A DNA stretch of 10,071 nucleotides from Sulfurimonas sp. GTDB taxonomy: Bacteria; Campylobacterota; Campylobacteria; Campylobacterales; Sulfurimonadaceae. Of this stretch, positions 1 to 6,568 are shown piece after piece (positions within the stretch are counted from its first letter, which is position 1; the number at the start of each line of letters is the position of its first letter). The notes under the pieces were generated by a model. The model saw only the letters and a list, made by a program, of their open reading frames with translations, searched no databases and was not told the DNA's origin. Made by a program: the position numbers and the translations under genes. The stretch covers positions 1 to 10,071 of the forward strand of contig JAIOSY010000171.1 of NCBI GenBank assembly GCA_021107375.1. The letters are read 5' to 3'.

Positions 1-353
1 ATTGTCAAAAAAAGTCTGCGATAGTAACTCGTATTCAAAATGGTGGTATTAGTGATTTCTTACCTCCAATGTCTGTATCAAGAGATTTACCACAAAAAGA
101 GTCTTATGATCAAGGTTTTAATACTTTAAAATCTTATCAGGATAACTGTATGCCATGTCATAGTGCTGAAGGTATGGGTGCTCCTGTAACTGGTGATAAA
201 GATGGATGGGTTGAGGTTCTTGCTAAAGGTTTAGATACAGTTTATAAAAACGGTATTGATGGTATTAATGGTATGCCAGCCAAAGGTGGAGCAAGTACTA
301 GTGATGCTGAGTTTAAACTCTTAGTTGATTATATGATTGAAGAAAGTAAATAA
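1..353 (+). CDS. soxD: Diheme-type cytochrome c, C-terminal part (probable SoxD, sulfane dehydrogenase subunit)
   Basis: The 5' end lies outside the window; the open frame runs in from base 3 and shows 116 residues. An FLPPM stretch (bases 57-71) looks like the axial-methionine end of a first cytochrome c domain. A second domain follows with a CMPCH heme-binding motif (147-161) and a GMP axial methionine (codon 273-275). The ATG at 69 is therefore an internal Met codon, not a start. SoxD is the c-type cytochrome partner of the molybdenum protein SoxC; SoxCD oxidises the sulfane sulfur bound to SoxY in the periplasm. The identification rests on the two-domain layout and on soxY and soxZ following directly, as in soxCDYZ clusters. 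The first heme motif and the signal peptide cannot be seen. Another Sox-associated diheme cytochrome is possible; monoheme SoxX fits less well. Confidence 0.65.
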   Translation, partial: CQKKSAIVTRIQNGGISDFLPPMSVSRDLPQKESYDQGFNTLKSYQDNCMPCHSAEGMGAPVTGDKDGWVEVLAKGLDTVYKNGIDGINGMPAKGGASTSDAEFKLLVDYMIEESK

Positions 354-369
354 TAAAAAAGGAAATATA

Positions 370-822
370 ATGGAAAGAAGAAAATTTTTAAGTTTAACTT
401 TGGGTGCTTTAGCATTAGCAGTAGTTCCTGCTAGTGTAAGAGCAGAGGATTTTAGAAAACTAAAGCCAACGGTATGGACTGCTCATACGGTAGATGATGC
501 TATAAAAAATATGTATGGTACAACTGATGCAATTGATGAGGGTGTTAAATTAACAACTCCAGATGTTGCAGCTAATGGTGGAGCTATTCCTGTTAAGTTT
601 AGCACTAAGATTGATGCTAAAACTATAGCTGTATTTCAAGATGCAAATCCAGAAGCTGCAGTATGTGTTTATGCTATAAATAAATACTCAGTTAATAACT
701 ATGATATTAAAATTAAAATGGCTAAGTCTGGAACAATCACTGTAATAGTTGAAGGTAAAGATGGGAAGCTTTATAGAGCTAAGAAAACTTTAGAAGTTGC
801 ACTTGGTGGTTGTGAAGGTTAA
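370..822 (+). CDS. soxY: Sulfur carrier protein SoxY
   Basis: SoxY carries sulfur intermediates covalently on a C-terminal cysteine and presents them to the other Sox enzymes in the periplasm. The 150-residue protein begins with a Tat-type signal (RRKFL at residues 3-7, hydrophobic stretch, likely cleavage near VRA at 23-25). It ends ALGGCEG, with the carrier cysteine at 148. The usual family ending is GGCGG, so the penultimate Glu is a departure. A second cysteine is C99. I chose the ATG at 370 because AAAAGGAAAT lies just upstream and the Tat motif follows at once; an in-frame ATG at 337 would overlap the cytochrome gene and put a basic tail before the Tat signal. It starts 16 bases after the cytochrome stop, so co-transcription is likely. 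Confidence 0.93.
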   Translation: MERRKFLSLTLGALALAVVPASVRAEDFRKLKPTVWTAHTVDDAIKNMYGTTDAIDEGVKLTTPDVAANGGAIPVKFSTKIDAKTIAVFQDANPEAAVCVYAINKYSVNNYDIKIKMAKSGTITVIVEGKDGKLYRAKKTLEVALGGCEG

Positions 823-867
823 TCCTTTACTTAGTAATATTTAAAAAATAATAATAAAAGGAAAATT

Positions 868-1176
868 ATGAAAGTAAAACCAAAATTAAAAAAAGGTATC
901 GTTAAAGTTAAGGCTATGGCTAAAAATGAGATGATAACATACAATCAAGCAGAGAAAAAATTTGGTGATAGAGAAAAAGCTGATTTTATTACTCATTTAA
1001 CTGGAACAGTTAATGGTGAGACAGTAATTGATATTTCAACAAGTCAGTTTCTATCTAAAAATCCTATCTTTAAATTTGAATTTAAAGGTGATAATTTTAA
1101 AAAAGGTGATAAATTACTTATGAATTGGGTAAGTCGCTTGGGTAAAACAGGGAAAGGGAAGGGTAAAATTAAATAA
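868..1176 (+). CDS. soxZ: Sulfur oxidation protein SoxZ
   Basis: SoxZ is the cytoplasm-made, signal-less partner that forms the SoxYZ heterodimer; it is thought to be exported bound to Tat-targeted SoxY. The 102-residue length is normal for the family. Recognisable parts are the KVKAMAKNEM strand (13-22), the SKNP turn (63-66), the FKFEFKG strand (68-74) and the late MNWV strand (85-88). There is no cysteine, as expected, and no signal peptide. The C-terminus is very lysine/glycine rich (GKTGKGKGKIK). AAAAGGAAAATT precedes the ATG. The gene lies 45 bases after soxY. Its last codons and stop sit in the left arm of a strong inverted repeat. Confidence 0.92.
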   Translation: MKVKPKLKKGIVKVKAMAKNEMITYNQAEKKFGDREKADFITHLTGTVNGETVIDISTSQFLSKNPIFKFEFKGDNFKKGDKLLMNWVSRLGKTGKGKGKIK

Positions 1177-1188
1177 TTTAATTTTACC
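1162..1188 (+). terminator. Perfect inverted repeat over the soxZ stop codon (terminator, attenuator or mRNA 3'-end hairpin)
   Basis: GGTAAAATTAAAT (1162-1174) and its exact complement ATTTAATTTTACC (1176-1188) flank a single A. That gives a 13-bp perfect palindrome, realistically an 11-bp stem with a 5-base loop. It spans the soxZ stop codon and ends about 9 bases before the next gene. There is no long T run behind it, so it may be a partial terminator or a stabiliser of the soxYZ transcript rather than a full stop. Confidence 0.5.
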
Positions 1189-1197
1189 TTGATTAAA

Positions 1198-1689
1198 ATG
1201 ATGATTAAAATTTTTCTTATTGTTTTGTTAGTTCAGGTATCTCTCATTGGAAGAGTAATTAATATAGATAATATTATTTATGATGCTAAAAGTACACAAA
1301 AACATCTTTTTGTATGGTTACATAAAACAGACTGTGGTTATTGTGAAAATATGAGAGAGTTTACTCTTGAAAATGAAAAAATAAAAACTTTTATAAGTAA
1401 AAATTTTATATTTATTCATATTAATGTTTATGAAAAAGATAGTGTCAAATATAAAGAGTTTATAGGTAATGGCCGTGAGTTTGCAAAAGAGATAGGTTAT
1501 GATTTTTATCCAGCATCTATATTTTTTGATTATGAGGGAGAGATTATCTTTAGTGAAGTTGGTTTTATAGATAGTGATAAAGAACCAAATGAGACAAGAT
1601 TTTATAAGATTTTAAATTATATTAACTCAAGAAGTTATGAGAAAATAGATTATGAAGATTATAGATTTAATTTTGAAGAGGAATTTTAG
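1198..1689 (+). CDS. Exported thioredoxin-fold protein with CGYC motif (SoxW-like)
   Basis: This 163-residue protein has a hydrophobic N-terminal segment (about residues 3-18) that should export it or anchor it in the inner membrane. A thioredoxin-like fold follows: a strand (LFVWLHK), the redox motif C46-G-Y-C49, and a probable cis-proline at P105 (FYPAS). These are the only two cysteines. The acidic tail is rich in Tyr, Asp and Glu. Small periplasmic thioredoxins (SoxW and relatives) occur in sox clusters and are thought to keep SoxY or other thiols reduced; that role is inferred here from position. The start is uncertain: ATG codons occur at 1198 and 1201 and TTG at 1189, none with a clear ribosome binding site. 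The stop overlaps the next start by one base (TAGTG). Confidence 0.8.
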   Translation: MMIKIFLIVLLVQVSLIGRVINIDNIIYDAKSTQKHLFVWLHKTDCGYCENMREFTLENEKIKTFISKNFIFIHINVYEKDSVKYKEFIGNGREFAKEIGYDFYPASIFFDYEGEIIFSEVGFIDSDKEPNETRFYKILNYINSRSYEKIDYEDYRFNFEEEF

Positions 1690-2156
1690 TGTTAAGTAAT
1701 AATTCTGGAATAGTCCAAGAACTTTTTATCTCTGTTAAAAATAAAGATGGAGAAAATAGAGATGAGATTATACTTCAAACTCAAGGTGTTTGTGAAGATG
1801 AATTTTTTGATAAAGAGATTAATAGATCAGTTTTATTAACTTCTATAGATAGTTATAAATTAGCAAAAGAAAATAATATTGATATAAAATATGGTTCTTT
1901 GGGGGAAAATATTTTAATGGATATTAATCCTTATCATTTAAATATAGGGGATAGGATTTCAGTTGCAGATGTGATTTTAGAGATAACTCAAAACTGCACA
2001 ATATGTAATTCATTAGCTAAAGTTGATGCAAAACTTCCTACTCTTTTAAAGAGTGATAGAGGAATTTTTGCAAAAACTTTAAAGGGTGGAGTTATTAAAA
2101 AAGGTGATATTGTAAGATTCGTTTCAAAAAGGAAAAATAATGAAGAAAATATATAG
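1689..2156 (+). CDS. MOSC-domain protein
   Basis: The protein (155 residues) is essentially a single MOSC domain, the fold found at the C-terminus of molybdenum cofactor sulfurases and in YiiM/YuaD-type proteins; it is linked to sulfur handling or Moco binding. Visible family signatures are GSLGENIL (69-76), LNIGDRI (84-90), the cysteine segment NCTICNSL (102-109, C103 and C106) and GIFAKTLKGGVIKKGD (125-140). No signal peptide is present, so it should act in the cytoplasm. It starts with GTG, supported by GAAGAGGA (1675-1682) six bases upstream, and overlaps the previous stop by one base. Its 3' end overlaps the next gene by 17 bases. Placed in a sox cluster, it may help mature the SoxC molybdenum cofactor or move sulfur; this is inference. 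Confidence 0.85.
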   Translation: MLSNNSGIVQELFISVKNKDGENRDEIILQTQGVCEDEFFDKEINRSVLLTSIDSYKLAKENNIDIKYGSLGENILMDINPYHLNIGDRISVADVILEITQNCTICNSLAKVDAKLPTLLKSDRGIFAKTLKGGVIKKGDIVRFVSKRKNNEENI

Positions 2157-3093
2157 TGTATTATTAGCTACATTTGTAGCTAGTGTAATGTTTAGTTCTA
2201 CAACTCTTTGTGCGAAAGCTATACAAAGTGTACAGGTATATACGACAGATAATAGTGATGGTAAAATCACTGCTAAGAGTATAGCAACTGCATTTGATGA
2301 AGTTGGCTTAAAAATTAGTGCTAACAATGATATGAATAATCCATTTGGAAAAAGATTTCCAAAACTGCACTATAAAGTTTATAATTTAGCAGTATTTATG
2401 AATAATGATTTAGCGTTAAAGCTTATAAAAAAATATCCTAATTTTGGTGTTTTAACTCCACTTACTATGTCTATTTGGTCGGATAAAAATAGTATGAATA
2501 TGGCTACTTTAACCTTAGCTGGTATGGCAAGAGCTGGTGATATTCCGATAAAAGATCCAGATTTAGTTGCATATGCAGATATGATTACTAAGGCACTTAA
2601 AAAGGCTATGCCAAAAGGGAGTTTAAAAAAATCATCGTTTAGTGATAAAGCCCCTAAAAAGTCATTTGCAATCAAATTTGAAGCAGATATAGATATGGAA
2701 GAGGTAACTGATATTGAAGAGTATAAAGAGGATTTTCAAGCAGAGTTTGAGGGTGAATTAGAGCCGATTGGATTTATGTTTCCAAATTTTGCAAATTTAA
2801 AAGAGGAGTTATTTGATGAGGCAGGTTATGATGTTTATGACTTTTATGATACTTACTCTATTTGTAAATTTGATGTAATCTATCCAGTATCCCAAAAACA
2901 TCCTGAAGCTGGTGCTTATGCTCCATGTGGATTTTATATGTATAAGAAAAAAGATGAAAATAAACTGCATTTAGGTTTTTTAGGTGTTGATAACTGGATA
3001 ACTACTTTAGATATTGATGAACAAGAGGCAGTTAAACCATTACGAGAGGCTCAACAGATGATAGAAGATATTGTTAATGAGTTAATTGAATAA
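2140..3093 (+). CDS. Exported two-cysteine protein with two DUF302-like halves (paralog A)
   Basis: Function is unknown. The 317-residue protein starts with a signal peptide (MKKIYSVLLATFVAS..., cleavage probably near residues 24-27; the cysteine at 24 is not in a good lipobox). The rest reads as two similar halves. In the first (about 30-160), the segment YNLAVFMNNDLALKLIKKYP followed by GVLTPLTMSIW recalls the DUF302 pattern of A..L...P..G.L.PC, but lacks the Cys. In the second (about 174-317), YSIC (C242) and PEAGAYAPCGFYMY (C263) restore the PC. These two are the only cysteines after the signal. AAAAAGGAAA just before the ATG supports the start, which lies inside the MOSC gene. The next gene is a diverged paralog. 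The DUF302 relationship is read from pattern only. Confidence 0.75.
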   Translation: MKKIYSVLLATFVASVMFSSTTLCAKAIQSVQVYTTDNSDGKITAKSIATAFDEVGLKISANNDMNNPFGKRFPKLHYKVYNLAVFMNNDLALKLIKKYPNFGVLTPLTMSIWSDKNSMNMATLTLAGMARAGDIPIKDPDLVAYADMITKALKKAMPKGSLKKSSFSDKAPKKSFAIKFEADIDMEEVTDIEEYKEDFQAEFEGELEPIGFMFPNFANLKEELFDEAGYDVYDFYDTYSICKFDVIYPVSQKHPEAGAYAPCGFYMYKKKDENKLHLGFLGVDNWITTLDIDEQEAVKPLREAQQMIEDIVNELIE

Positions 3094-3113
3094 TCTAAAA
3101 TAAGGGTTTAATT

Positions 3114-4109
3114 ATGAAATTTATAATAAATATATTACTTATTTCTATTTTTACTCTTAGTGGATATGCCTTTACTTCATCGGATAATAAAAACTTAGTT
3201 GTTGTTTATACTTTTGATGAAGAGAATGATGAAAGATTTAATGAGTTTACAAAAAAAGATTTAAAAGAAATTGGTTATTTTTTAAGTGATCCTCATCATA
3301 GAGTAAATGATACTTATGAGAAAAAATTTGGAAAAACTGATTTAAGTCTTATCAGTTTTTCTTCAATTATGAATGAATCAGTAGTTCGTCCTATGTTAAA
3401 TAAAGATCCACGACTTGCTGGTTTTAGCCCTTTTAATCTACTGAGTTATCGAAAAAAATCAGATATGAAAACAGTTATTGCTCATTTAACACCAGAGCTT
3501 ATGTTGGATATACTAGAGATAGATGATAAAGCTATTAGAGATGAGTATATAGCCTCTTTCAAGCCTCTTGATGATTTAATTAAAGAGAAACTAGGTGGTA
3601 AAAAAAGTTACTTGCCTGTTAAGGGTCGTGCTGAAGATACAATGATAAATTTTGAGATACCATTTGATGAACAAGAGGATATCGATGATTTTTTTGATGA
3701 ATTTCAAGAGAAGTTTGAGTATGCTTTTGAGATAAAAGGTTTTGTTATTGCAGGTTTTTACGATATTAAAGAGAGTTTCAATAATGAAGAGGATGTGATG
3801 CCAGAATTTCTATCTTTTTGGTCATATTCATTATGTCATATTCCATATTCTTACGCTATTTTTGATGGAGAGAATGCAATACCAGAAGCTGGCATATTTG
3901 CACCTTGTTCAATGTATATATATGTAAAAAAGGGTGAAAACAAGATTGTTATGGGTATGCCAACTCTCTCTTCATGGGTTTTTGCTTTAGGTATTACACA
4001 AAAAGATAAGTTAGAATATACAAAAAAATTAGATGATGAGATAGTAAAAATAATTAAAAGTTTAGGTGGTAAGTCTATGCCTAATGGTAATCCCTTACTT
4101 TCTAAATAG
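3114..4109 (+). CDS. Exported two-cysteine protein with two DUF302-like halves (paralog B)
   Basis: Function is unknown. This 331-residue protein has a signal peptide (MKFIINILLISIFTLSGYA, cleavage likely after residue 19) and the same layout as the gene before it. The first half (about 27-168) has an N...P..AGFSPFNLLSY stretch with no cysteine. The second half (about 175-320) holds YSLC (C241) and PEAGIFAPCSMYIY (C265), then KKGENKIVMG, matching KKDENKLHLG in paralog A. C241 and C265 are the only cysteines. The pair probably arose by tandem duplication and then diverged widely in the first half. It lies 20 bases after paralog A with AAGGG upstream, and is the last gene before a hairpin. A link to Sox chemistry is inferred from its place in the cluster. 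Confidence 0.75.
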   Translation: MKFIINILLISIFTLSGYAFTSSDNKNLVVVYTFDEENDERFNEFTKKDLKEIGYFLSDPHHRVNDTYEKKFGKTDLSLISFSSIMNESVVRPMLNKDPRLAGFSPFNLLSYRKKSDMKTVIAHLTPELMLDILEIDDKAIRDEYIASFKPLDDLIKEKLGGKKSYLPVKGRAEDTMINFEIPFDEQEDIDDFFDEFQEKFEYAFEIKGFVIAGFYDIKESFNNEEDVMPEFLSFWSYSLCHIPYSYAIFDGENAIPEAGIFAPCSMYIYVKKGENKIVMGMPTLSSWVFALGITQKDKLEYTKKLDDEIVKIIKSLGGKSMPNGNPLLSK

Positions 4110-4117
4110 CAACGATT

Positions 4118-4152
4118 TTTCCACATGCCAATAATATCTTGGCATGTGGAAA
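4118..4152. terminator. Strong hairpin between convergent genes
   Basis: TTTCCACATGCCAA (4118-4131) pairs perfectly with TTGGCATGTGGAAA (4139-4152) across a 7-base loop. A T-rich stretch (TTAATTTTATTTTTT) follows on the + strand after a short gap. It sits in the only space between the end of the sox-side operon and the end of the convergent minus-strand gene, so it probably terminates the + operon and may serve both. Confidence 0.85.
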
Positions 4153-4161
4153 TGGTTAATT

Positions 4162-5220
4162 TTATTTTTTAGTATCAATCGCATCTTTTGCAGATTTAAT
4201 TGCAGTATCTAAAGTAGTTTTAGCAATAGATAAAGCTTGTTTACCTATTCTTTTAGCTTCAATTACTCTTGGAGATTTAAGTGCTTTATCAGCTTTTTTA
4301 ACTGCTTGTGCTGCAAAGCTAGAGAATCTTTTTTTCATTACATCAGCTGTTTCTTTAGAGATTCTTAGTAACTCTTCTAAATCATATTTCATATCATTAT
4401 TTATACTAATAAGTGTTTCTTTAATTACTTGAGAACTTTCATCTGCTTGAGTTTGAACAACTTGTGAAAAAAGAGAATCTGTTTGATTTAAGTCTTCAAT
4501 GATAGTGTCATAATCTTCAATAAGTATATGTTTTGCTTCAATCGGAATGAACTCTAATCTTTGTTTAAATCTTGCAATAGAGTGAACTAAACCACTTCTC
4601 ATCCCTTTTAGAGTTGAGCTTAAAATCTCTTGTGACTGAACAGGGCTAGCTTCTGCAATCTCAATTGCAGAGTGTAGGATTGTTGATAAGATTTTTCTAA
4701 CTCTAATAGTATTGAGTGAACCCTCTTTAATCGCTTCATATGTTATATCTTTAATAACCTCTTGGATAGTATCATTTATTTCAGAGTCTTTATCTTTTTC
4801 AAGAGCAGTAATTATCGCTGATTCAACTATCTCACTAAGAAGATCAAATATATCAATAGTTTGAAGTTTTACTTGATGAAGCTTAGATAATGCCTCTTTA
4901 TCTTCGCTCTCTAGTTGTGTTTCCATCGCATCAAAGATTTGATATTTTGATTCTTGTAAAAGTTGTCGTTTTCTCTCAAGATCTCTTTCTATCTGCTCTT
5001 TTTGAGCTAATAGAGATTCAATATCATTATGAAGAGATTGAGTTTCTATGCTTAAAACTGTATCACTAAGAGTTTTGATTTCGTGTAGAGCTAGTCTATT
5101 TGCATCAATACTCCACTCTTCAACTATGTGTTGTACAATATTTTCAACTCTATCATCAATAGAATCAAGTTTAGTGTCATATGAGATTTTTATATCTCTT
5201 TGAAGTTTTTCTACATCCAT
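4162..5220 (-). CDS. Long helical coiled-coil protein of unknown function
   Basis: I do not recognise a function. The 352-residue product is almost entirely predicted helix, with no cysteine and a single Trp (W36). A clear heptad-rich coiled coil covers about residues 60-100 (LLAQKEQIERDLERKRQLLQ). The middle (120-215) is a run of short amphipathic helices, and the Ala/Lys-rich C-terminus (300-352) looks like an amphipathic, phasin-like tail. There is no signal peptide or membrane segment, so it is probably cytoplasmic. It could belong to the DUF6781 group, which I recall only loosely. AAGGATATATT directly before the ATG overlaps the stop of the upstream DUF493 gene; the 9-base gap points to co-transcription with moaC and the DUF493 gene. 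Confidence 0.8.
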   Translation of the reverse strand: MDVEKLQRDIKISYDTKLDSIDDRVENIVQHIVEEWSIDANRLALHEIKTLSDTVLSIETQSLHNDIESLLAQKEQIERDLERKRQLLQESKYQIFDAMETQLESEDKEALSKLHQVKLQTIDIFDLLSEIVESAIITALEKDKDSEINDTIQEVIKDITYEAIKEGSLNTIRVRKILSTILHSAIEIAEASPVQSQEILSSTLKGMRSGLVHSIARFKQRLEFIPIEAKHILIEDYDTIIEDLNQTDSLFSQVVQTQADESSQVIKETLISINNDMKYDLEELLRISKETADVMKKRFSSFAAQAVKKADKALKSPRVIEAKRIGKQALSIAKTTLDTAIKSAKDAIDTKK

Positions 5221-5229
5221 AATATATCC

Positions 5230-5499
5230 TTAGAGTACCATTTTTATATTTTGATGAGCTTTTAGGGCTTCATAAATAAAGTTTCTTTCATCTTCATTTT
5301 GTATAACTAAATCAAGATTCATACTTACATATTTTCCAGTTTTACTTGCATTCGAATGTGTTAAGTTATGTTCTCTTTGCAGAATAACATCATGAATAGC
5401 TTTAGCAATCGCCTCTTTTTCATAGCCTATAAGTTTATAAGACCAAGAACAAGGATATTCAAGTTCAAGTTTTTGTTTGCTATCGTTTATAATCTCCAT
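5230..5499 (-). CDS. DUF493 family protein (YbeD/HP0495-like)
   Basis: This is an 89-residue small alpha/beta protein of the DUF493 (YbeD) family, a ferredoxin-like fold with a proposed regulatory role but no settled function. The family pattern is clear: [12 protein letters not shown] (14-25) near the start, an [13 protein letters not shown] strand (52-64) corresponding to the S..GKY.S motif, then [19 protein letters not shown] (71-89), which matches the usual iY..L....vk.vL ending. The start lies inside moaC with a 20-base overlap; AGGGGG a few bases upstream is a strong ribosome binding site. The overlap suggests translational coupling to moaC. Confidence 0.88.
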   Translation of the reverse strand: MEIINDSKQKLELEYPCSWSYKLIGYEKEAIAKAIHDVILQREHNLTHSNASKTGKYVSMNLDLVIQNEDERNFIYEALKAHQNIKMVL

Positions 5500-5950
5500 T
5501 TATGCCCCCTGACTTTTCTTCAAGTTGTATATGGCGTAAAACCATTCCTTTATCAATTGCTTTTAGCATATCGTAGATTGTTAAAAGTCCTACACTAACA
5601 CCAGTAAGAGCTTCCATCTCAACACCAGTTTTTCCTGTCAATTTTGTTGTAACAGTAAGTTTAAATCCAGGAACTTCAGGAAGTTCTTCTACATCACAAT
5701 TTATCCCACTAAGAGTTAATGGATGACACATAGGGATAAGTGTACTTGTTTGTTTTACTCCCATAATAGCCGCGATTACAGCAGTTTGAAGAACAGGACC
5801 TTTTTTATTACTCTGGCTTACTACATTATCGTAAGCTTCTTGTCCAACTTCTATAATTCCAGATGCCACAGCGATTCTAGTTGTCGCATTTTTATCCGAT
5901 ACATCTACCATCTTTGGTCTTAGGTTGTCATCTAGGTGTGTTAAATTCAT
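5480..5950 (-). CDS. moaC: Cyclic pyranopterin monophosphate synthase MoaC
   Basis: MoaC works with MoaA in the first step of molybdenum cofactor synthesis, converting the MoaA product 3',8-cyclo-7,8-dihydro-GTP to cyclic pyranopterin monophosphate in the cytoplasm. The 156-residue length is normal. Family signatures are strong: [20 protein letters not shown] (49-68), PMCHPL (73-78), [20 protein letters not shown] (105-124) and [10 protein letters not shown] (127-136). The residues matching E. coli catalytic or binding K51, H77, D128 and K131 are present as K50, H76, D127 and K130. An extended -10 promoter lies just upstream, and the 3' end overlaps the DUF493 gene by 20 bases. Its product supports any molybdoenzyme in the cell, including SoxC. 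Confidence 0.97.
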   Translation of the reverse strand: MNLTHLDDNLRPKMVDVSDKNATTRIAVASGIIEVGQEAYDNVVSQSNKKGPVLQTAVIAAIMGVKQTSTLIPMCHPLTLSGINCDVEELPEVPGFKLTVTTKLTGKTGVEMEALTGVSVGLLTIYDMLKAIDKGMVLRHIQLEEKSGGINGDYKR

Positions 5951-5978
5951 TTAGTTCTCTTTATGTTTTATTTTTACT

Positions 5979-5987
5979 ATTATAGCA
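5979..5987 (-). promoter_or_regulatory. Extended -10 promoter for moaC
   Basis: The minus strand reads TGCTATAAT, a perfect extended -10 (TGnTATAAT) in the short gap before moaC. It implies a start of transcription near 5972 and a leader of about 20 bases. No good -35 box is visible, which is common in Campylobacterota. It makes moaC, the DUF493 gene and the coiled-coil gene a separate unit from mobA. Confidence 0.7.
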
Positions 5988-5995
5988 AAGAGGTA

Positions 5996-6568
5996 TTAAA
6001 TAAGTGTTAGTGCTTCTTGATATTCATGAGGGTGGTTAAGATTTAAAAATGGTTTTTCATCTTCAAATTTTACAAGGGTAGTATTTGAAGATTTGAGTAA
6101 AAATCCAAGTTTATGATTGTCTGTTTTTAACATATTGATAAACTTATTTTCCAGTGAACGATGATAAATTCCACACATTGGTTGAATCTGAGATTCTAAA
6201 GTAGCTATTGTCGTATCGGCATGTGGATTATCAGATTGAATGATTTTGTTTATTATTTTTTCATTTATAAAAGGGGTATCAACACTAATCGCAAAAAAGC
6301 TATCATCTTGTAACTCTTTAAAAATAGCTACAAATCCAGCAGTTGGAGCAAACACTTCATCTGTTTTTATATCTTCTATAAAGTTAGTATCAAAATCAAA
6401 TTTATTTTTATTTTTACAAGAGATATATACAGTTTTAAAGATTTTGTTTAGTCTGTGGAGTTGAAATTCTGTTAGTGTTTTAAAGTCCCCAAAAGGGAGA
6501 AGAGATTTGTCTTCTCCCATTCTAGAACTTTTGCCACCAGCAAAGATGACGCATGGAATTTGAAGCAT
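5996..6568 (-). CDS. mobA: Molybdenum cofactor guanylyltransferase MobA
   Basis: MobA transfers GMP from GTP to Moco to make the guanine dinucleotide form used by DMSO-reductase-family enzymes such as NapA or polysulfide reductase. The 190-residue protein has the nucleotidyltransferase signature [18 protein letters not shown] (9-26), the metal-binding aspartate in SVDTPF (D97) and the NLNHPHEY ending (176-183). Usual length for the family is about 190-200. The region normally reading GPLAGI is APTAGF (74-79), a modest departure. The start codon comes directly after the stop of the ompA-like gene (TAGATG) with no evident ribosome binding site, so it probably depends on translational coupling or reinitiation. 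SoxC-type enzymes use Moco without the nucleotide, so MobA serves other enzymes. Confidence 0.93.
   Translation of the reverse strand: MLQIPCVIFAGGKSSRMGEDKSLLPFGDFKTLTEFQLHRLNKIFKTVYISCKNKNKFDFDTNFIEDIKTDEVFAPTAGFVAIFKELQDDSFFAISVDTPFINEKIINKIIQSDNPHADTTIATLESQIQPMCGIYHRSLENKFINMLKTDNHKLGFLLKSSNTTLVKFEDEKPFLNLNHPHEYQEALTLI

Noticed and set aside
69..71. ATG as the start of a 94-residue cytochrome
   Set aside because: The frame is open back to the window edge, and this Met sits in an FLPPM axial-ligand context, so it is internal.
1..353. SoxX as identity of the cytochrome
   Set aside because: SoxX is monoheme, whereas an axial-Met-like segment of a preceding domain is visible; gene order fits soxD better.
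337..369. Upstream in-frame ATG for soxY
   Set aside because: It overlaps the cytochrome gene and lacks a ribosome binding site; the ATG at 370 has one and begins the Tat signal directly.
2379..2675. Minus-strand open frame opposite paralog A
   Set aside because: It is a shadow frame in AT-rich coding sequence with no family signature; the + strand protein has a signal peptide and a paralog.
3851..4126. Minus-strand open frame opposite the end of paralog B
   Set aside because: It begins inside the terminator hairpin and is a shadow of a better supported gene.
5480..5499. Overlap of moaC and the DUF493 gene as a possible frameshift
   Set aside because: Both proteins have complete family-typical ends, and the second has its own strong ribosome binding site.
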